This document shows positions 1-9,054 of a stretch of 64,000 bases of DNA, one piece after another. The position numbers and the translations under genes were made by a program. Origin of the DNA: Sphingomonas koreensis (GTDB lineage Bacteria; Pseudomonadota; Alphaproteobacteria; Sphingomonadales; Sphingomonadaceae). Location: the NCBI GenBank assembly GCA_006438735.1, contig RCZF01000001.1, positions 124,001 through 188,000 on the forward strand, in the 5' to 3' direction. Under the pieces are notes generated by a model, which worked only from the letters and a program-made list of their open reading frames with translations, did no database searches and was not told the DNA's origin. The stretch's first letter is position 1. Each line of letters opens with the position of its first letter.

Positions 1-315
1 CATCCGCGCGGCTTCGGCGTCGCTGATCGCCTGCGGCTTGCCCATCGAGCCGAGGAAGCCCGTCACCTTCGGCGTGTTCTTCACCAAGTGATAGACATCA
101 TCGTTCATGTTGAGCTTGGCGAGCACATAGCCGGGCATGAACTTGCGTTCGACCTGAACCTTCTTGCCGCGGCGCGCCTCGGTGATCGTCTCGGTCGGCA
201 CTTCGATCTGCTCGACCAGCTGATCGAGCCCCATGCGGGTCGCCTCGGACATGATGGCGTCGCGGACCTTGCCCTCGAAACCGGAATAAGCGTGAATGAT
301 GTACCAGCGCGACAT
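1..315 (-). CDS. nusG: Transcription termination/antitermination protein NusG, N-terminal part
   Basis: The minus-strand frame starts MSRWYIIHAYSGFEGKVR and runs off the left edge after about 105 residues. This covers the NGN domain with the family's typical W-Y-x-(I/V)-x-x-Y-S-G-x-E start and an RKFMPGYV segment. The C-terminal KOW domain lies outside the window. NusG binds RNA polymerase and links it to Rho or to the ribosome. It sits 14 bases downstream of secE, the usual secE-nusG pair that precedes the ribosomal protein genes rplK/rplA. Identification is secure; only the end is missing. Confidence 0.96.
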   Translation of the reverse strand, partial: MSRWYIIHAYSGFEGKVRDAIMSEATRMGLDQLVEQIEVPTETITEARRGKKVQVERKFMPGYVLAKLNMNDDVYHLVKNTPKVTGFLGSMGKPQAISDAEAARM

Positions 316-329
316 GGCGTTTCCTTATC

Positions 330-527
330 TCAAGCCGCCAGCGACAGCAGAAAGTGAACGAGCGCCTCGAACACCGAATCGACGCTGACGAAGAACACCG
401 CGAGCAGCGATGTCATGATCATCACCATCACCCCGGTCATGATCGTCTGCTTGCGGCTCGGCCACACGACCTTGCGCGTTTCGGCCTGGACCTCGCGGAT
501 GAATTCGATCGGGCTCGTTCGTGCCAC
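330..527 (-). CDS. secE: Preprotein translocase subunit SecE
   Basis: This 65-residue protein is read from a GTG start (ARTSPIEFIREVQAETRKV follows). The short SecE form has a conserved amphipathic segment before a single membrane helix, and here that is E-x-x-K-V-x-W-P-S-R-K-Q followed by a hydrophobic stretch of about 25 residues. SecE clamps SecY in the SecYEG channel of the inner membrane. The frame stays open upstream through the tRNA gene, but the family's length and the SecE motif place the start at 527. It lies between tRNA-Trp and nusG, the standard bacterial order. Confidence 0.93.
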   Translation of the reverse strand: MARTSPIEFIREVQAETRKVVWPSRKQTIMTGVMVMIMTSLLAVFFVSVDSVFEALVHFLLSLAA

Positions 528-690
528 GGGGCTGTCCTCAAAAAAGTCGTGAAACCGGGCATGGGTCCGCTGCCCGGCCCTTGCTGGCCGGCGCTTCGTC
601 ATCCTCGATTTCGGATTGATCCGGGAGATAGACCGTCGGGGGATGTTTGACAAGCGGCCGGTGTCGGTGAAGCGACGTGGCCGAAATGCC

Positions 691-767
691 TGGCAGGGGA
701 GCTCGGATTCGAACCGAGGGCCTTCGGTTTTGGAGACCGACGCTCTAACCAGCTGAGCTACACCCCT
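691..767 (-). tRNA. trnW: tRNA-Trp (anticodon CCA)
   Basis: The minus strand folds as a tRNA. It has a 5' acceptor AGGGGTG, a D arm with AGCTCAGCTGGTTAGAGC, and an anticodon stem TCGGT/ACCGA around loop CTCCAAA with anticodon CCA (complement at 731-733). The T arm carries GGTTCGAATCC, and the CCA end is encoded (TGG at 691-693). It precedes secE, as in many Proteobacteria. Confidence 0.95.
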
Positions 768-831
768 CCAGGCGCGGCCGCATTTAGCGTCATGCGCCAA
801 GGCGGGCAATAGCGGTGTGGCGTATTGCGCG

Positions 832-3186
832 TCACGCCGCTGCTGCGTCTCGGTGTCCGCGGTTGGCGATCGTGCGGGCTTCGTCGACGGGGAGCGGGCG
901 GCCGAAATAATAGCCCTGCACCTTGGTGCAGCCGAGCCGCTGGACCATCTGGTGCTCGGCCTCGGTCTCGACGCCCTCGGCCGTGGTCGCCATGCCGAGG
1001 CTGTCGGCGAGCGCCACCACCGCGCGGATGATCGCGATCGCTTCCTTGGCGCCCTTCGACGCGCTCTGGACGAAGCTGCGATCGACCTTGATCGTCGAGA
1101 ACCGCGTGCGTGAGAGGTAGCCGAGCGACGAATAGCCGGTGCCGAAATCGTCGAGGCTGAGGCGAATGCCGAGATCGAGCAGCCGTTCGAGGACTTGGGT
1201 CGCGCAGGTGCCTTCGCGCATGAACAGGCTTTCGGTTACCTCGATTTCGAGACGTTCGGCGGAGAGCCCGCTCTGGCTGAGCGCCGATGTGACGGTGGTG
1301 ACGAAATTGGGATTGTAGAGCTGTTCGGCGGACACGTTGACGGCGATCCGCACGTGCGACGGCCAGCGCGCGGCTTCCTGGCACGCGGTGCGCAAGACCC
1401 ATTCGCCGATCGGCGCGATCAGCCGGGCTTCCTCGGCCAGCGGCACGAATTTGGCGGGCGAGACGGTGCCGAACTCGGGATGCGTCCAGCGCAGCAGCGC
1501 CTCGAAGCCGGACAACGCGCCGGTGTCGGCGGAAACGACCGGCTGATAGTGAAGGTGCATCTCGCCGTTCTCGAGCGCTTGGCGAAGCGCGATTTCGAGG
1601 ACGCGACGTTCTTCGGCCTTAACGTGGAGCTGCGGCTCATAATGGTGAAAGCCGCCGCCACCGGCGTCCTTCGAGCGATAGAGCGCCAGATCGGCGGAGC
1701 GGATCAGCATCTCCGCAGTGCGGCCGTCGCGCGGCCCCTGCGCGACGCCGACGCTGGCGCCGATGTAGAGCGTGTTCTGATCGACCTCGTAAGGCTTCGA
1801 CAGCGAGTCGATGATTTTCAGCGCGAGCTGCTCGACGCGCACGACATCGGTTGCATCGCGCACGACGACGGCGAACTCGTCGCCGCCCAGCCGCCCGACC
1901 ATCTCGTTGTCGCTGGCGAGATAGCGCAGCCGTTCCGACACGCGGCCGAGCAGCCGATCGCCGATCGGATGGCCGAGCGTGTCGTTGACCGCCTTGAAGC
2001 GATCGAGATCGATCATCATAAACGCGCAGCGCCCGCCCCAGCGATCGGCATCCGCCATCGCCTTGGCCAGCGTTTCGTTGATCAGCAGGCGATTGGGCAG
2101 GCCGGTGAGCGTATCGTAGCGCGCCATGCGGTTGATCTTGTCGGCCGATTCGCGCGCTTCGGTGACGTCCGAGCCGACGCCGCGGAAACCGATGAACGCG
2201 CCGGCGTCGTCGAAGCGGGGATTGGCGGCCATTTCCCACCAGCGCTCCTCGCCTTTGACATAGACCGGCAGCAGCAAGTCGCGGAAGCTTTCACGCCCCT
2301 TGAGCTTTTCGGCGAGCACGCGGAGCCCAGCGGAGAAGTTGCCCGCTTCCCAGGTCGGGCCGGCCAGCACCTCGAGAAAGCGGGTGCCGTTGATCGTCAG
2401 CGGATCATGGCCGACCGTGTGGCAGAAGTGGGTGCTGGCGCGCACCACGCGGCGCGCCGCGTCGATTTCCCACAGCCAGTCCGCGCTGGTTTCTTCGACG
2501 TCGCGGAGCAACAGGCTGACGGTTTCGTCGCGCTCGGCCAGCGCGATTTCGCCGGCCCGGACCACCACCAGTGCGCGACCCCGGGTGAAGCAGCCGTACA
2601 TTAGCAGCGCGGTGAAAAGCAGCACGGCGGCCGCCAACAACGGGTTCGCATTGGCGAACAGCATCGCGCCGACCGACGCGCCGATAATGCCGAGGAAAGC
2701 GAGCGTCGGCAGCGGCAGCCCGGCCAGCCCGACGGCGGCGGCGGTCATCAGCATCGATATGATGATCCACAACGCCAATGCCGTTGCCGGCCCGCCCTCG
2801 ACCCCGAACACGAGCGGCGGGACCGACCATAAAGCACCGAGCACGATACCATCGACAAGCGTGCGGCGAACATCCCGCACGCTGGCGCTGTGCAGATTGT
2901 GATAGCGCGACGACAGGCGCCGGATCGTCACGGCGACCGCCGCTACGGTGACTGCCGCGGCCCAGGTGGCGATCATCCACAATGGCCGATAGGGCGCGAG
3001 CGCCAGCGAGACGAACGCGGCGCCGATGACATGCATGCCGAGCAGGAACAGCGCGAAATCGCGGCCGGCGTTGAGCTGCGCGGCGCGGATCGGCCCCCAG
3101 TCCGTCGAATCAGCGGGATCGTAAAGGCCCAGCAGGGCACGATTATCGATTCGCGGCTGGGCGAACTGGGAAGTTTGAGTGCTCAC
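832..3186 (-). CDS. Membrane-bound GGDEF/EAL c-di-GMP signalling protein
   Basis: This 784-residue protein has several N-terminal membrane helices (about residues 40-90 and 110-200), a PAS-like sensor region (about 230-345), a GGDEF domain (about 355-520) and an EAL domain (about 530-775). The diguanylate cyclase signature RLGGDEF is intact at 434-438. The phosphodiesterase signature is FEALLRW (EAL at 562-564), with conserved DDFGTGYSSL further on. No RxxD inhibitory site is seen before GGDEF. It could make or break c-di-GMP, and the net activity cannot be read from sequence. It stands alone, upstream of tRNA-Trp. A second, unrelated-architecture GGDEF/EAL protein lies at 44318-46690. Confidence 0.93.
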   Translation of the reverse strand: MSTQTSQFAQPRIDNRALLGLYDPADSTDWGPIRAAQLNAGRDFALFLLGMHVIGAAFVSLALAPYRPLWMIATWAAAVTVAAVAVTIRRLSSRYHNLHSASVRDVRRTLVDGIVLGALWSVPPLVFGVEGGPATALALWIIISMLMTAAAVGLAGLPLPTLAFLGIIGASVGAMLFANANPLLAAAVLLFTALLMYGCFTRGRALVVVRAGEIALAERDETVSLLLRDVEETSADWLWEIDAARRVVRASTHFCHTVGHDPLTINGTRFLEVLAGPTWEAGNFSAGLRVLAEKLKGRESFRDLLLPVYVKGEERWWEMAANPRFDDAGAFIGFRGVGSDVTEARESADKINRMARYDTLTGLPNRLLINETLAKAMADADRWGGRCAFMMIDLDRFKAVNDTLGHPIGDRLLGRVSERLRYLASDNEMVGRLGGDEFAVVVRDATDVVRVEQLALKIIDSLSKPYEVDQNTLYIGASVGVAQGPRDGRTAEMLIRSADLALYRSKDAGGGGFHHYEPQLHVKAEERRVLEIALRQALENGEMHLHYQPVVSADTGALSGFEALLRWTHPEFGTVSPAKFVPLAEEARLIAPIGEWVLRTACQEAARWPSHVRIAVNVSAEQLYNPNFVTTVTSALSQSGLSAERLEIEVTESLFMREGTCATQVLERLLDLGIRLSLDDFGTGYSSLGYLSRTRFSTIKVDRSFVQSASKGAKEAIAIIRAVVALADSLGMATTAEGVETEAEHQMVQRLGCTKVQGYYFGRPLPVDEARTIANRGHRDAAAA

Positions 3187-3287
3187 CCCAGCGGGGTAAT
3201 CCGGGGCTGGTTATCGGAAGGTTATCCCGGCGGCAAATTACGATAAATTTTAGCGAAACGCTTCAACGTCGTAACAACATCAGCGCG

Positions 3288-5051
3288 TTAAGCAGCAACG
3301 GCGTACGGTTTGATTTCGCCGGCGAGATAGAGATTGCGCGCCTTGGCCCGGCTGAGCTTGCCCGAGCTGGTGCGCGGCAGCGTGCGCGGCGGCACGAGCT
3401 CGATCACGCAGTTCATGCCCGTCACCGAGCGCACCCGCTCGCGGATTTCGTCGCGCAGCCGCAGCCGCTCGCTTTCGTCGGAGGTGCGGCACTGGACGAG
3501 CACCGCGGGTGTTTCCTCGCCACCCGGCGTGGTGATGGCAAAGGCGGCAATGTCGCCAGCCTTGAAGCCGGGCAGCTGCTCGACTGCCCATTCGATGTCC
3601 TGCGGCCAATGGTTGCGGCCGTTGACGATGATCATGTCCTTGGCGCGGCCGACGATATAGACATAGCCGTCGGACATATAGCCCATGTCGCCGGTATCGA
3701 GCCAGCCATCGGCCAGGCACGCGTCGGTCGCGTCCTGATCGCGGAAATAGCCGTTCATCACCGAGGGGCCGCTGCACCACACTTTGCCGATTGCTCGATC
3801 GGGCAGCGGCGTGCCGTCTTCTTCGCGAATCTCGACCGCCATGTCGCGCACCGGCTTGCCGCAATTGACGATCGCGCGGTAGCGTTGCGGCCGATCCTGC
3901 CCGGCGGGCACGCCGGAAAGCTGCGTTTCCTCGACCAGTTCGACACGGATGCCTTCGCCCGGCGGCATGATCGACACCGCCAGCGTGGCCTCGGCGAGGC
4001 CATAGCTCGGCAGGAACGCCGAGGCCCGGAAGCCGGCGTCGGCAAAGGCGTCGACGAAGCTTTGCATCACGTCGGGACGGATCATGTCGGCGCCGTTGCC
4101 GGCGACCCGCCAGCGCGACAGATCGAAGCGATCCGATGCCTTGGTCTGGCTCGACATGCGCCGTGCGCAAATGTCGTAGCCGAAAGTCGGCGAATAGGAG
4201 AGGGTGGTGCCCGCATTGCGGCTGACCAGATCGAGCCAGGCGAGCGGGCGGCGGGCGAAATCCTCGGTTTTGATATAATCGGTGGAGACTTGATTGGCAA
4301 CCGGCGACAGGAAGCAGCCGACCAGCCCCATGTCGTGATACCAGGGCAGCCACGACACGCAGCGATCGCTGTCCTGCAATTCCATGCCGTGCGAATGTGC
4401 GGCGAGATTATTAAGCAGCGCGCGGTGGGTGATGATCACGCCGTGCGGGAAGCGCGTCGAGCCGCTCGAATATTGCAGATAGGCGATGTCGTCCGCTCCC
4501 GCCTCGGGAAGATCGGCGGCGGGCGCTGCACGGGCGGCGAGTGTCTCCCAATCGACCGCGTCAACGCCGCCCAGTCGCGCTGCTTCGCTCGCCATGTCGG
4601 CGAGCTCGGGCGGGAAGATCAGCAGCCGGGGATCGCAGCTGTCGAGCTGGACGCGGAGCTGATCGACATAGGAGTCGCGGCCACCGAACGAGGTGGGTAG
4701 CGGCAGCGGCACCGGCCAGGCGCCGGCATAGACCGCGCCGAAAAACAGGGCGGCGAATTCGGGCCCGGTTTCGGCGATCAACGCGATGCGATCTTGCGGC
4801 GCCACGCCGGCCGCGATCAGCCGGCGGGCGGCGTCGATCGCATCGGCGCGGAGCTCGGCGAAGGGGTAGGCCCGCGTGAGATTACCGCGCGGATCGTGGA
4901 AATTGAGCCCGCGATCGCCGGCGGCGGCATAATCGAGCGCCTCGCCGAGCGTCTCAAAATCGGAAAAGCGCCGCGGCAGCCGCGCGTCGGCGGTGGGCGT
5001 CGCGACCGGATGCGCCGTTTCGCTGCGATCTCGCTCCAACTCGTCCGCCAT
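3288..5051 (-). CDS. Fatty acyl-AMP ligase (AMP-binding enzyme)
   Basis: The start at 5051 (MADELERDRSE) is chosen because a GAGGAA ribosome site lies 6 bases upstream and gives 587 residues, the usual FAAL size. The protein has the adenylate-forming core YLQYSSGSTRFPHGVIITH (about residue 165), SYGLAEATL, and WLDTGDMGY with a C-terminal KDMIIVNGRNHWPQDIEW. That last form is typical of fatty acyl-AMP ligases, which activate fatty acids for transfer to acyl carrier proteins or polyketide/lipopeptide enzymes rather than to CoA. No acyl carrier or synthase gene is adjacent, so the product is unknown. It is divergent from recX. Confidence 0.9.
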   Translation of the reverse strand: MADELERDRSETAHPVATPTADARLPRRFSDFETLGEALDYAAAGDRGLNFHDPRGNLTRAYPFAELRADAIDAARRLIAAGVAPQDRIALIAETGPEFAALFFGAVYAGAWPVPLPLPTSFGGRDSYVDQLRVQLDSCDPRLLIFPPELADMASEAARLGGVDAVDWETLAARAAPAADLPEAGADDIAYLQYSSGSTRFPHGVIITHRALLNNLAAHSHGMELQDSDRCVSWLPWYHDMGLVGCFLSPVANQVSTDYIKTEDFARRPLAWLDLVSRNAGTTLSYSPTFGYDICARRMSSQTKASDRFDLSRWRVAGNGADMIRPDVMQSFVDAFADAGFRASAFLPSYGLAEATLAVSIMPPGEGIRVELVEETQLSGVPAGQDRPQRYRAIVNCGKPVRDMAVEIREEDGTPLPDRAIGKVWCSGPSVMNGYFRDQDATDACLADGWLDTGDMGYMSDGYVYIVGRAKDMIIVNGRNHWPQDIEWAVEQLPGFKAGDIAAFAITTPGGEETPAVLVQCRTSDESERLRLRDEIRERVRSVTGMNCVIELVPPRTLPRTSSGKLSRAKARNLYLAGEIKPYAVAA

Positions 5052-5167
5052 GATGTTCCTCGCGTCCCATTCTGATTGCTTGCCGGCGTGACGCACGCCT
5101 GCACTGTGCGCTTGTGCCTCGCACCGGCGTTCAAATTCCGTTCCGACTGTGGCACAATGATGGCGCA

Positions 5168-5698
5168 ATGAACCGAGACCGTCGCCCGCTTCCCCCGCTC
5201 GACCGACAATCGCTCGACCGGCTGGCGCTGCGCTACGTCGAGCGGTTCGCCACCACACGGGCGCGGCTCGCGGCTTATCTGGACCGCAAGATCCGCGAGC
5301 GCGGGACGGATGGTGACGCCATCGACACCGCGGCTATCGCCCAGCGGTTCGCCGATCTCGGCTATATCGACGATCGCGCGTTCGCCGAAGCGCGGATGCG
5401 ATCGATGACGCGCCGCGGGTTCGGCGAACGGCGCATCGTCGGCGCGTTTCGTCAGGACGGGATCGCCCCCGAAGACGCAGCCGCGCTATCGCCCGAAATC
5501 GAGGGGCAGGCGGTGGAGGCGGCGCTTGCATTGGCGCGTCGCAAGCGGATCGGGCCGTTTGCAATCGATTCCGTCGATCGTGTCCAACGGGAAAAGCAAC
5601 TTGCCGCGATGGTGCGGGGCGGTCATGGCTTCACGTTGTCGCGTCGGATCGTCGCGATGGAACCAGGTGCCGATTTGCGCGATCTGTGTCCCGATTAG
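5168..5698 (+). CDS. recX: RecX family regulatory protein
   Basis: This 176-residue protein starts [10 protein letters not shown]. It has the helical-repeat pattern of RecX: an early [19 protein letters not shown], then [35 protein letters not shown]. RecX caps RecA filaments and limits recombination and the SOS response. recA is not adjacent here, which is common in alphaproteobacteria. An earlier in-frame ATG at 5114 lies inside the divergent promoter region and has no homology-like sequence after it. Confidence 0.85.
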   Translation: MNRDRRPLPPLDRQSLDRLALRYVERFATTRARLAAYLDRKIRERGTDGDAIDTAAIAQRFADLGYIDDRAFAEARMRSMTRRGFGERRIVGAFRQDGIAPEDAAALSPEIEGQAVEAALALARRKRIGPFAIDSVDRVQREKQLAAMVRGGHGFTLSRRIVAMEPGADLRDLCPD

Positions 5699-5757
5699 GT
5701 GCAGGTGTCGTTTTTGCCATTGCGCCAAGCTGTGCTAGGCGGTTTTGGGGGTCTGTG

Positions 5758-6348
5758 ATGATGCGTGCCGAGCCACAACCAGCGCCGGACCAGCCCGATT
5801 TCGAATCGGGTGTCGAGACACGCGGCGCCGATCGCTTCGGTGACGGCGATGTTCATAGCGGCACGCTGAAATGGTTCGACGTCACCCGCGGCTTCGGTTT
5901 CATCGTCGCCGACGACGCGGCGATCGGCGACATTCTGGTGCATTTCTCGGTGCTTCAGCCGCACGGCCGGCGCAGTTTGCCGGAGGGCGCTCGGGTCGAA
6001 TGCGTCGCAGTGCGCCGCGAGCGCGGGTTGCAGGCGCGCGAAATCCTTTCGATCGATCTGACCGATGCGGTCGAGCCGCCGCCGCGAAGTTACGCCATTG
6101 GCGATGACGATCACGACGATCTGCTCGATTCGGCGGGACCGTTCGAGCCCGTGACGGTGAAATGGTTCAATCGGCTCAAGGGCTATGGCTTCCTCGTCCG
6201 CAACGGCGAATCGCCGGACATTTTCGTCCATATCGAAACGCTGCGGCGCGGCGATGTCGGCGAAGTGGAGCCCGATCAGCCGCTGCGCGCGCGGATCGTC
6301 GATGCGCGCAAAGGGCCGCTTGCGGTCGCCGTCGCGCGCGACGAATGA
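5758..6348 (+). CDS. Protein with two cold-shock domains
   Basis: This 196-residue protein has two cold-shock domains. The first (about residues 34-95) carries [18 protein letters not shown] and the second (about 130-190) carries [16 protein letters not shown] followed by DIFVHIE. The RNP-like aromatic motifs that bind single-stranded RNA or DNA are intact in both, and an acidic linker (DDDHDDLLD) joins them. This two-domain form is common in alphaproteobacteria, in contrast to single-domain CspA. Start 5758 (ATGATG) is preferred, and 5761 is equally possible. The TGA overlaps the ATG of the DUF192 gene, so the two are probably co-translated. Confidence 0.92.
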   Translation: MMRAEPQPAPDQPDFESGVETRGADRFGDGDVHSGTLKWFDVTRGFGFIVADDAAIGDILVHFSVLQPHGRRSLPEGARVECVAVRRERGLQAREILSIDLTDAVEPPPRSYAIGDDDHDDLLDSAGPFEPVTVKWFNRLKGYGFLVRNGESPDIFVHIETLRRGDVGEVEPDQPLRARIVDARKGPLAVAVARDE

Positions 6349-6854
6349 GCCGCGCGATAAGCGGCGGGCGCGCCGCGTGGCTGGCAGCCGGCCTGATCCT
6401 CGCGCTGCCCGCTGCCTGCTCAGGCGGCGACGCCGCCCGCGATGTTGCCAATTCAGCGACCCCGGCGGCGACGCTTGCCGTCACGATCGAGGGCGCCAGC
6501 GGGCGTCACCGCTTCACGGTCGAGCGGGCGCGGACGGCCGCCGAACAGGAGCGCGGGCTGATGTATCGCACCGATCTCACCGCCGATGGCGGCATGTTGT
6601 TCGCGCCCTATCCGCCTGAGGGCGGCGCGCCCAAACAGGCCAATTTCTGGATGAAGAACACGCCGAGCCCGCTCGACATCCTGTTCATCCGCGCCGACCA
6701 CAGCATTGCCCGGATCGCCGAGAACGCCGTGCCGTTCGACGAAACGCCGATCCCGTCCGGCGAGCCCGTTGCCGCCGTGCTCGAACTCAAAGGTGGCCGC
6801 GCGGCCGATCTCGGCATTGCCGAGGGCGACAAGGTAAGCTGGACCGACGGCTGA
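6345..6854 (+). CDS. DUF192 lipoprotein
   Basis: This 169-residue protein starts at the ATG overlapping the upstream stop (ATGA). The N-terminus is a lipoprotein signal ending LPAACSGG, which predicts a lipid-anchored periplasmic protein. The rest is the DUF192 domain: R-x-x-[28 protein letters not shown]. The function of the family is not established. The pairing with a double cold-shock gene is frequent in alphaproteobacteria. Confidence 0.88.
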   Translation: MSRAISGGRAAWLAAGLILALPAACSGGDAARDVANSATPAATLAVTIEGASGRHRFTVERARTAAEQERGLMYRTDLTADGGMLFAPYPPEGGAPKQANFWMKNTPSPLDILFIRADHSIARIAENAVPFDETPIPSGEPVAAVLELKGGRAADLGIAEGDKVSWTDG

Positions 6855-6881
6855 TTCCGGCCCTTGCCGTCGCGGCTGATT

Positions 6882-6900
6882 CGATATAATTATGATATCG
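6882..6900. promoter_or_regulatory. Palindromic A/T-rich element before a hydrolase gene
   Basis: CGATATAATTATGATATCG has 6-bp inverted arms (CGATAT/ATATCG) in an otherwise G+C-rich gap. It also contains TATAAT at 6885-6890, a good -10 sequence, with TTGCCG 15 bases upstream. It lies 28 bases before the ATG at 6928. It may be a promoter overlapped by an operator, but no regulator gene is adjacent. Confidence 0.4.
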
Positions 6901-6927
6901 TCTTTTCGTCGAGTCTGAGGAAGTGTC

Positions 6928-7902
6928 ATGATCGCTGCGCTCTCCCTTTTCGCCGCCGCTGCTTTGTTTGCCGGCCCGGCCGCCGCTACCGTACCGACCG
7001 GAACCGCGATCACCGCGCCGGGACCGCTGGGCGATCTGGGCGGGACGCTGCTCCAGCCGGCCGGCAGCCTCGGCGGCCCGGTGGTGCTGATGATCCCCGG
7101 TTCGGGGCCGACCGATCGCGATGGCAACAATCCGATGGGGGTCAAAGCGGCCTCGCTCAAAATGCTCGCCGAGGGCCTCGCAGCAGACGGCGTGGCCAGC
7201 GTGCGGATCGACAAGCGCGGGCTGTTCGGCAGCAGCGCCGCGATCGCCGACGCCAACAAGGTTACGATCGGCGATTACGCGCATGACGTGCACGCCTGGA
7301 TCGAGGTAATCCGCAAACGCACCGGCGCGCCGTGCGTGTGGGTGCTCGGCCATAGCGAGGGCGGGCTGGTCGCGCTCGCCGCCGCGCAGCAGCCGGGCGG
7401 CATTTGCGGGCTGGTGCTCGTTTCCGCCGCGGGGCGGCCGATCGGCGAAGTGATGCGCGATCAGCTCAAGGCCAATCCCGCCAATGCGCCGCTGCTGGCG
7501 GAGGCGCTGGGCGCGATCGATTCGCTCGAAGCGGGCAAGACGGTCGATACCAGCCCGATGAACCCCGCGCTCGCGCCGCTGTTTCGGCCCGAGGTCCAGG
7601 CGTATGAGATCGATCTGTTCCGCTATGACCCCGCCAAGCTGATCGCGGCCTATCAAGGGCCCGCGCTGATCGTCCAGGGCGAGCGCGACATGCAGGTGAG
7701 CGTGCCCGACGCGAAGCGACTCGCCGCCGCCGATCCGCGCGCCATGCTCGATCTGCGGCCGGGCATGAACCACGTGCTGAAGGTGGTCGCCAGCGACGAT
7801 CGCGCCGCCAATATCGCCACCTATGCCGATCCGGCGCTGCCGCTCGCGCCCGGCCTTGTCGATCGCATCGCGCAATTCGTCTCGGCGAAGCCGGCCAAGT
7901 AG
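6928..7902 (+). CDS. Secreted alpha/beta hydrolase
   Basis: This 324-residue protein has a signal peptide (hydrophobic residues 2-20, cleavage near AAA-T). The hydrolase fold is clear: IPGSGPTDRDGNN near residue 55, the nucleophile elbow GHSEG (about 145-149, Ser catalytic), an Asp in GERDMQV and a His in GMNHVLK. The substrate is unknown, and an esterase or peptidase-like role in the periplasm is inferred. The AGGAAG ribosome site is well placed. Confidence 0.85.
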   Translation: MIAALSLFAAAALFAGPAAATVPTGTAITAPGPLGDLGGTLLQPAGSLGGPVVLMIPGSGPTDRDGNNPMGVKAASLKMLAEGLAADGVASVRIDKRGLFGSSAAIADANKVTIGDYAHDVHAWIEVIRKRTGAPCVWVLGHSEGGLVALAAAQQPGGICGLVLVSAAGRPIGEVMRDQLKANPANAPLLAEALGAIDSLEAGKTVDTSPMNPALAPLFRPEVQAYEIDLFRYDPAKLIAAYQGPALIVQGERDMQVSVPDAKRLAAADPRAMLDLRPGMNHVLKVVASDDRAANIATYADPALPLAPGLVDRIAQFVSAKPAK

Positions 7903-7948
7903 CGCACGGTGGTTGCCCGGCACCGGGCCAGCGGCTAAGCGGCGGGGC

Positions 7949-8341
7949 ATGGGACTGCTCAAGAACGGCTTCACCTGGTGGGACGGCATCACCTTCGGCA
8001 CATGGCTCGGCCTGCGCGGCAAGAGCAAGGTGGGTGAGGACGCGCTCGGCAACGTCTATTATCAAGGCGGCGTCGATCCCAACGGCATTCCGCGCCGCTG
8101 GGTGATCTACAGCGGATCGAACGACGCCAGTCGCGTCGCGCCCGAATGGTTCAGTTGGCTGCACCACCAGATCGATGACGTTCCGGACAAGGCGTTGCCG
8201 CCGATCCGCCGCTGGGAAAAGCCGGCCGTGCCGAACATGACCGGCACCGCGCTTGCCTATCGTCCGGCCGGTGCCCTCGAAAAGGGCGGCCACCGCGCAG
8301 CGGCGACCGGCGACTATGAAGCCTGGGCGCCGGAGGGATGA
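7949..8341 (+). CDS. NDUFA12-like NADH:ubiquinone oxidoreductase accessory subunit
   Basis: This 130-residue protein starts MGLLKNGFTWWDG and shows the family pattern GEDALGNVYYQ, RRWVIYSG and a W-x-x-W-L-H-H segment. It is the alphaproteobacterial homologue of the mitochondrial complex I accessory subunit NDUFA12 (B17.2). The start follows a G-rich site. Its stop overlaps the start of the DUF2155 gene, a pairing often seen in alphaproteobacteria. Confidence 0.9.
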   Translation: MGLLKNGFTWWDGITFGTWLGLRGKSKVGEDALGNVYYQGGVDPNGIPRRWVIYSGSNDASRVAPEWFSWLHHQIDDVPDKALPPIRRWEKPAVPNMTGTALAYRPAGALEKGGHRAAATGDYEAWAPEG

Positions 8342-9054
8342 AACCGGGCTGGATTGTCGGCGGCGTCGGGCTGGCGGCGGTGATCGGCGTTGGCGGCTGG
8401 CTCGGCGTGGAAGCGCTCGATCGCGACGGTCGCGCCGCAGCGCAGAGCACCGCGATGCCGGTGCCGGCGGCCAGCGCGTCGCCCGCGTCCGATTACGGCG
8501 ACGACCCCTCGGGGATCGTCACGATCGACGTGCCGAGCGATTCGAGCAGCGAGCAGGGCGCGACGCCGATGGCGCAGCGCATCGCCGTGGTCGGGCTGCT
8601 CAACAAGCGCAACGGCCGCAGCCAGGATCTCACGTTGCGCCCCGGCCAGGCGGTGCGCGTCGGCGATGCCGTCGTGCGGCTGCGCGCCTGCGAAGAGACC
8701 GCGCCGTGGGAGCAGGAGCATTACACCGGCGCGTTCGTGCAGCTCGACGTGCGCGGCTTCGATCAGCATTGGCGGCGGGTATTTTCGGGCTGGCTCTACA
8801 AGGAGCGGCCGGGGCTGAACGTCGTCCAGAACCCGATCTACGACGTGTGGACGAAGAGCTGCAAAATGTCCCGCCCCGAAACCGGGCCGGACACGGTGTC
8901 GGTCGACGATGTCCAGAAATCGGGCGCATCGAGCGCGAAGAAGTCCCCCGCGCCGACGGCCGATGCAGCGGCGACGCCCGCAGCGCCCGTCACCCCGGCG
9001 GCGAAGCCGGCGCCCGCGGCGTCGCCCAGCGCTGCGCCCAGCAACGACAGGTAG
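8338..9054 (+). CDS. DUF2155 domain protein, membrane-anchored
   Basis: This 238-residue protein has an N-terminal helix (about residues 4-24), then a low-complexity linker, then the DUF2155 core: LNKRNGRSQDLTLRPGQ, LRACEETAPWEQ, FSGWLYKERPGLN and DVWTKSCKM. The last 55 or so residues are an A/P-rich tail. That tail is encoded opposite the 3' end of aat, giving a 217-bp convergent overlap. Function is unknown. The start overlaps the stop of the NDUFA12-like gene. Confidence 0.85.
   Translation: MKPGWIVGGVGLAAVIGVGGWLGVEALDRDGRAAAQSTAMPVPAASASPASDYGDDPSGIVTIDVPSDSSSEQGATPMAQRIAVVGLLNKRNGRSQDLTLRPGQAVRVGDAVVRLRACEETAPWEQEHYTGAFVQLDVRGFDQHWRRVFSGWLYKERPGLNVVQNPIYDVWTKSCKMSRPETGPDTVSVDDVQKSGASSAKKSPAPTADAAATPAAPVTPAAKPAPAASPSAAPSNDR

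Noticed and set aside
330..809. A 159-codon version of SecE extending through tRNA-Trp
   Set aside because: The extra N-terminus is translated tRNA sequence. SecE starts at GTG 527.
1195..2604. A 469-codon plus-strand frame
   Set aside because: Antisense to the GGDEF/EAL gene, whose signatures are intact on the minus strand.
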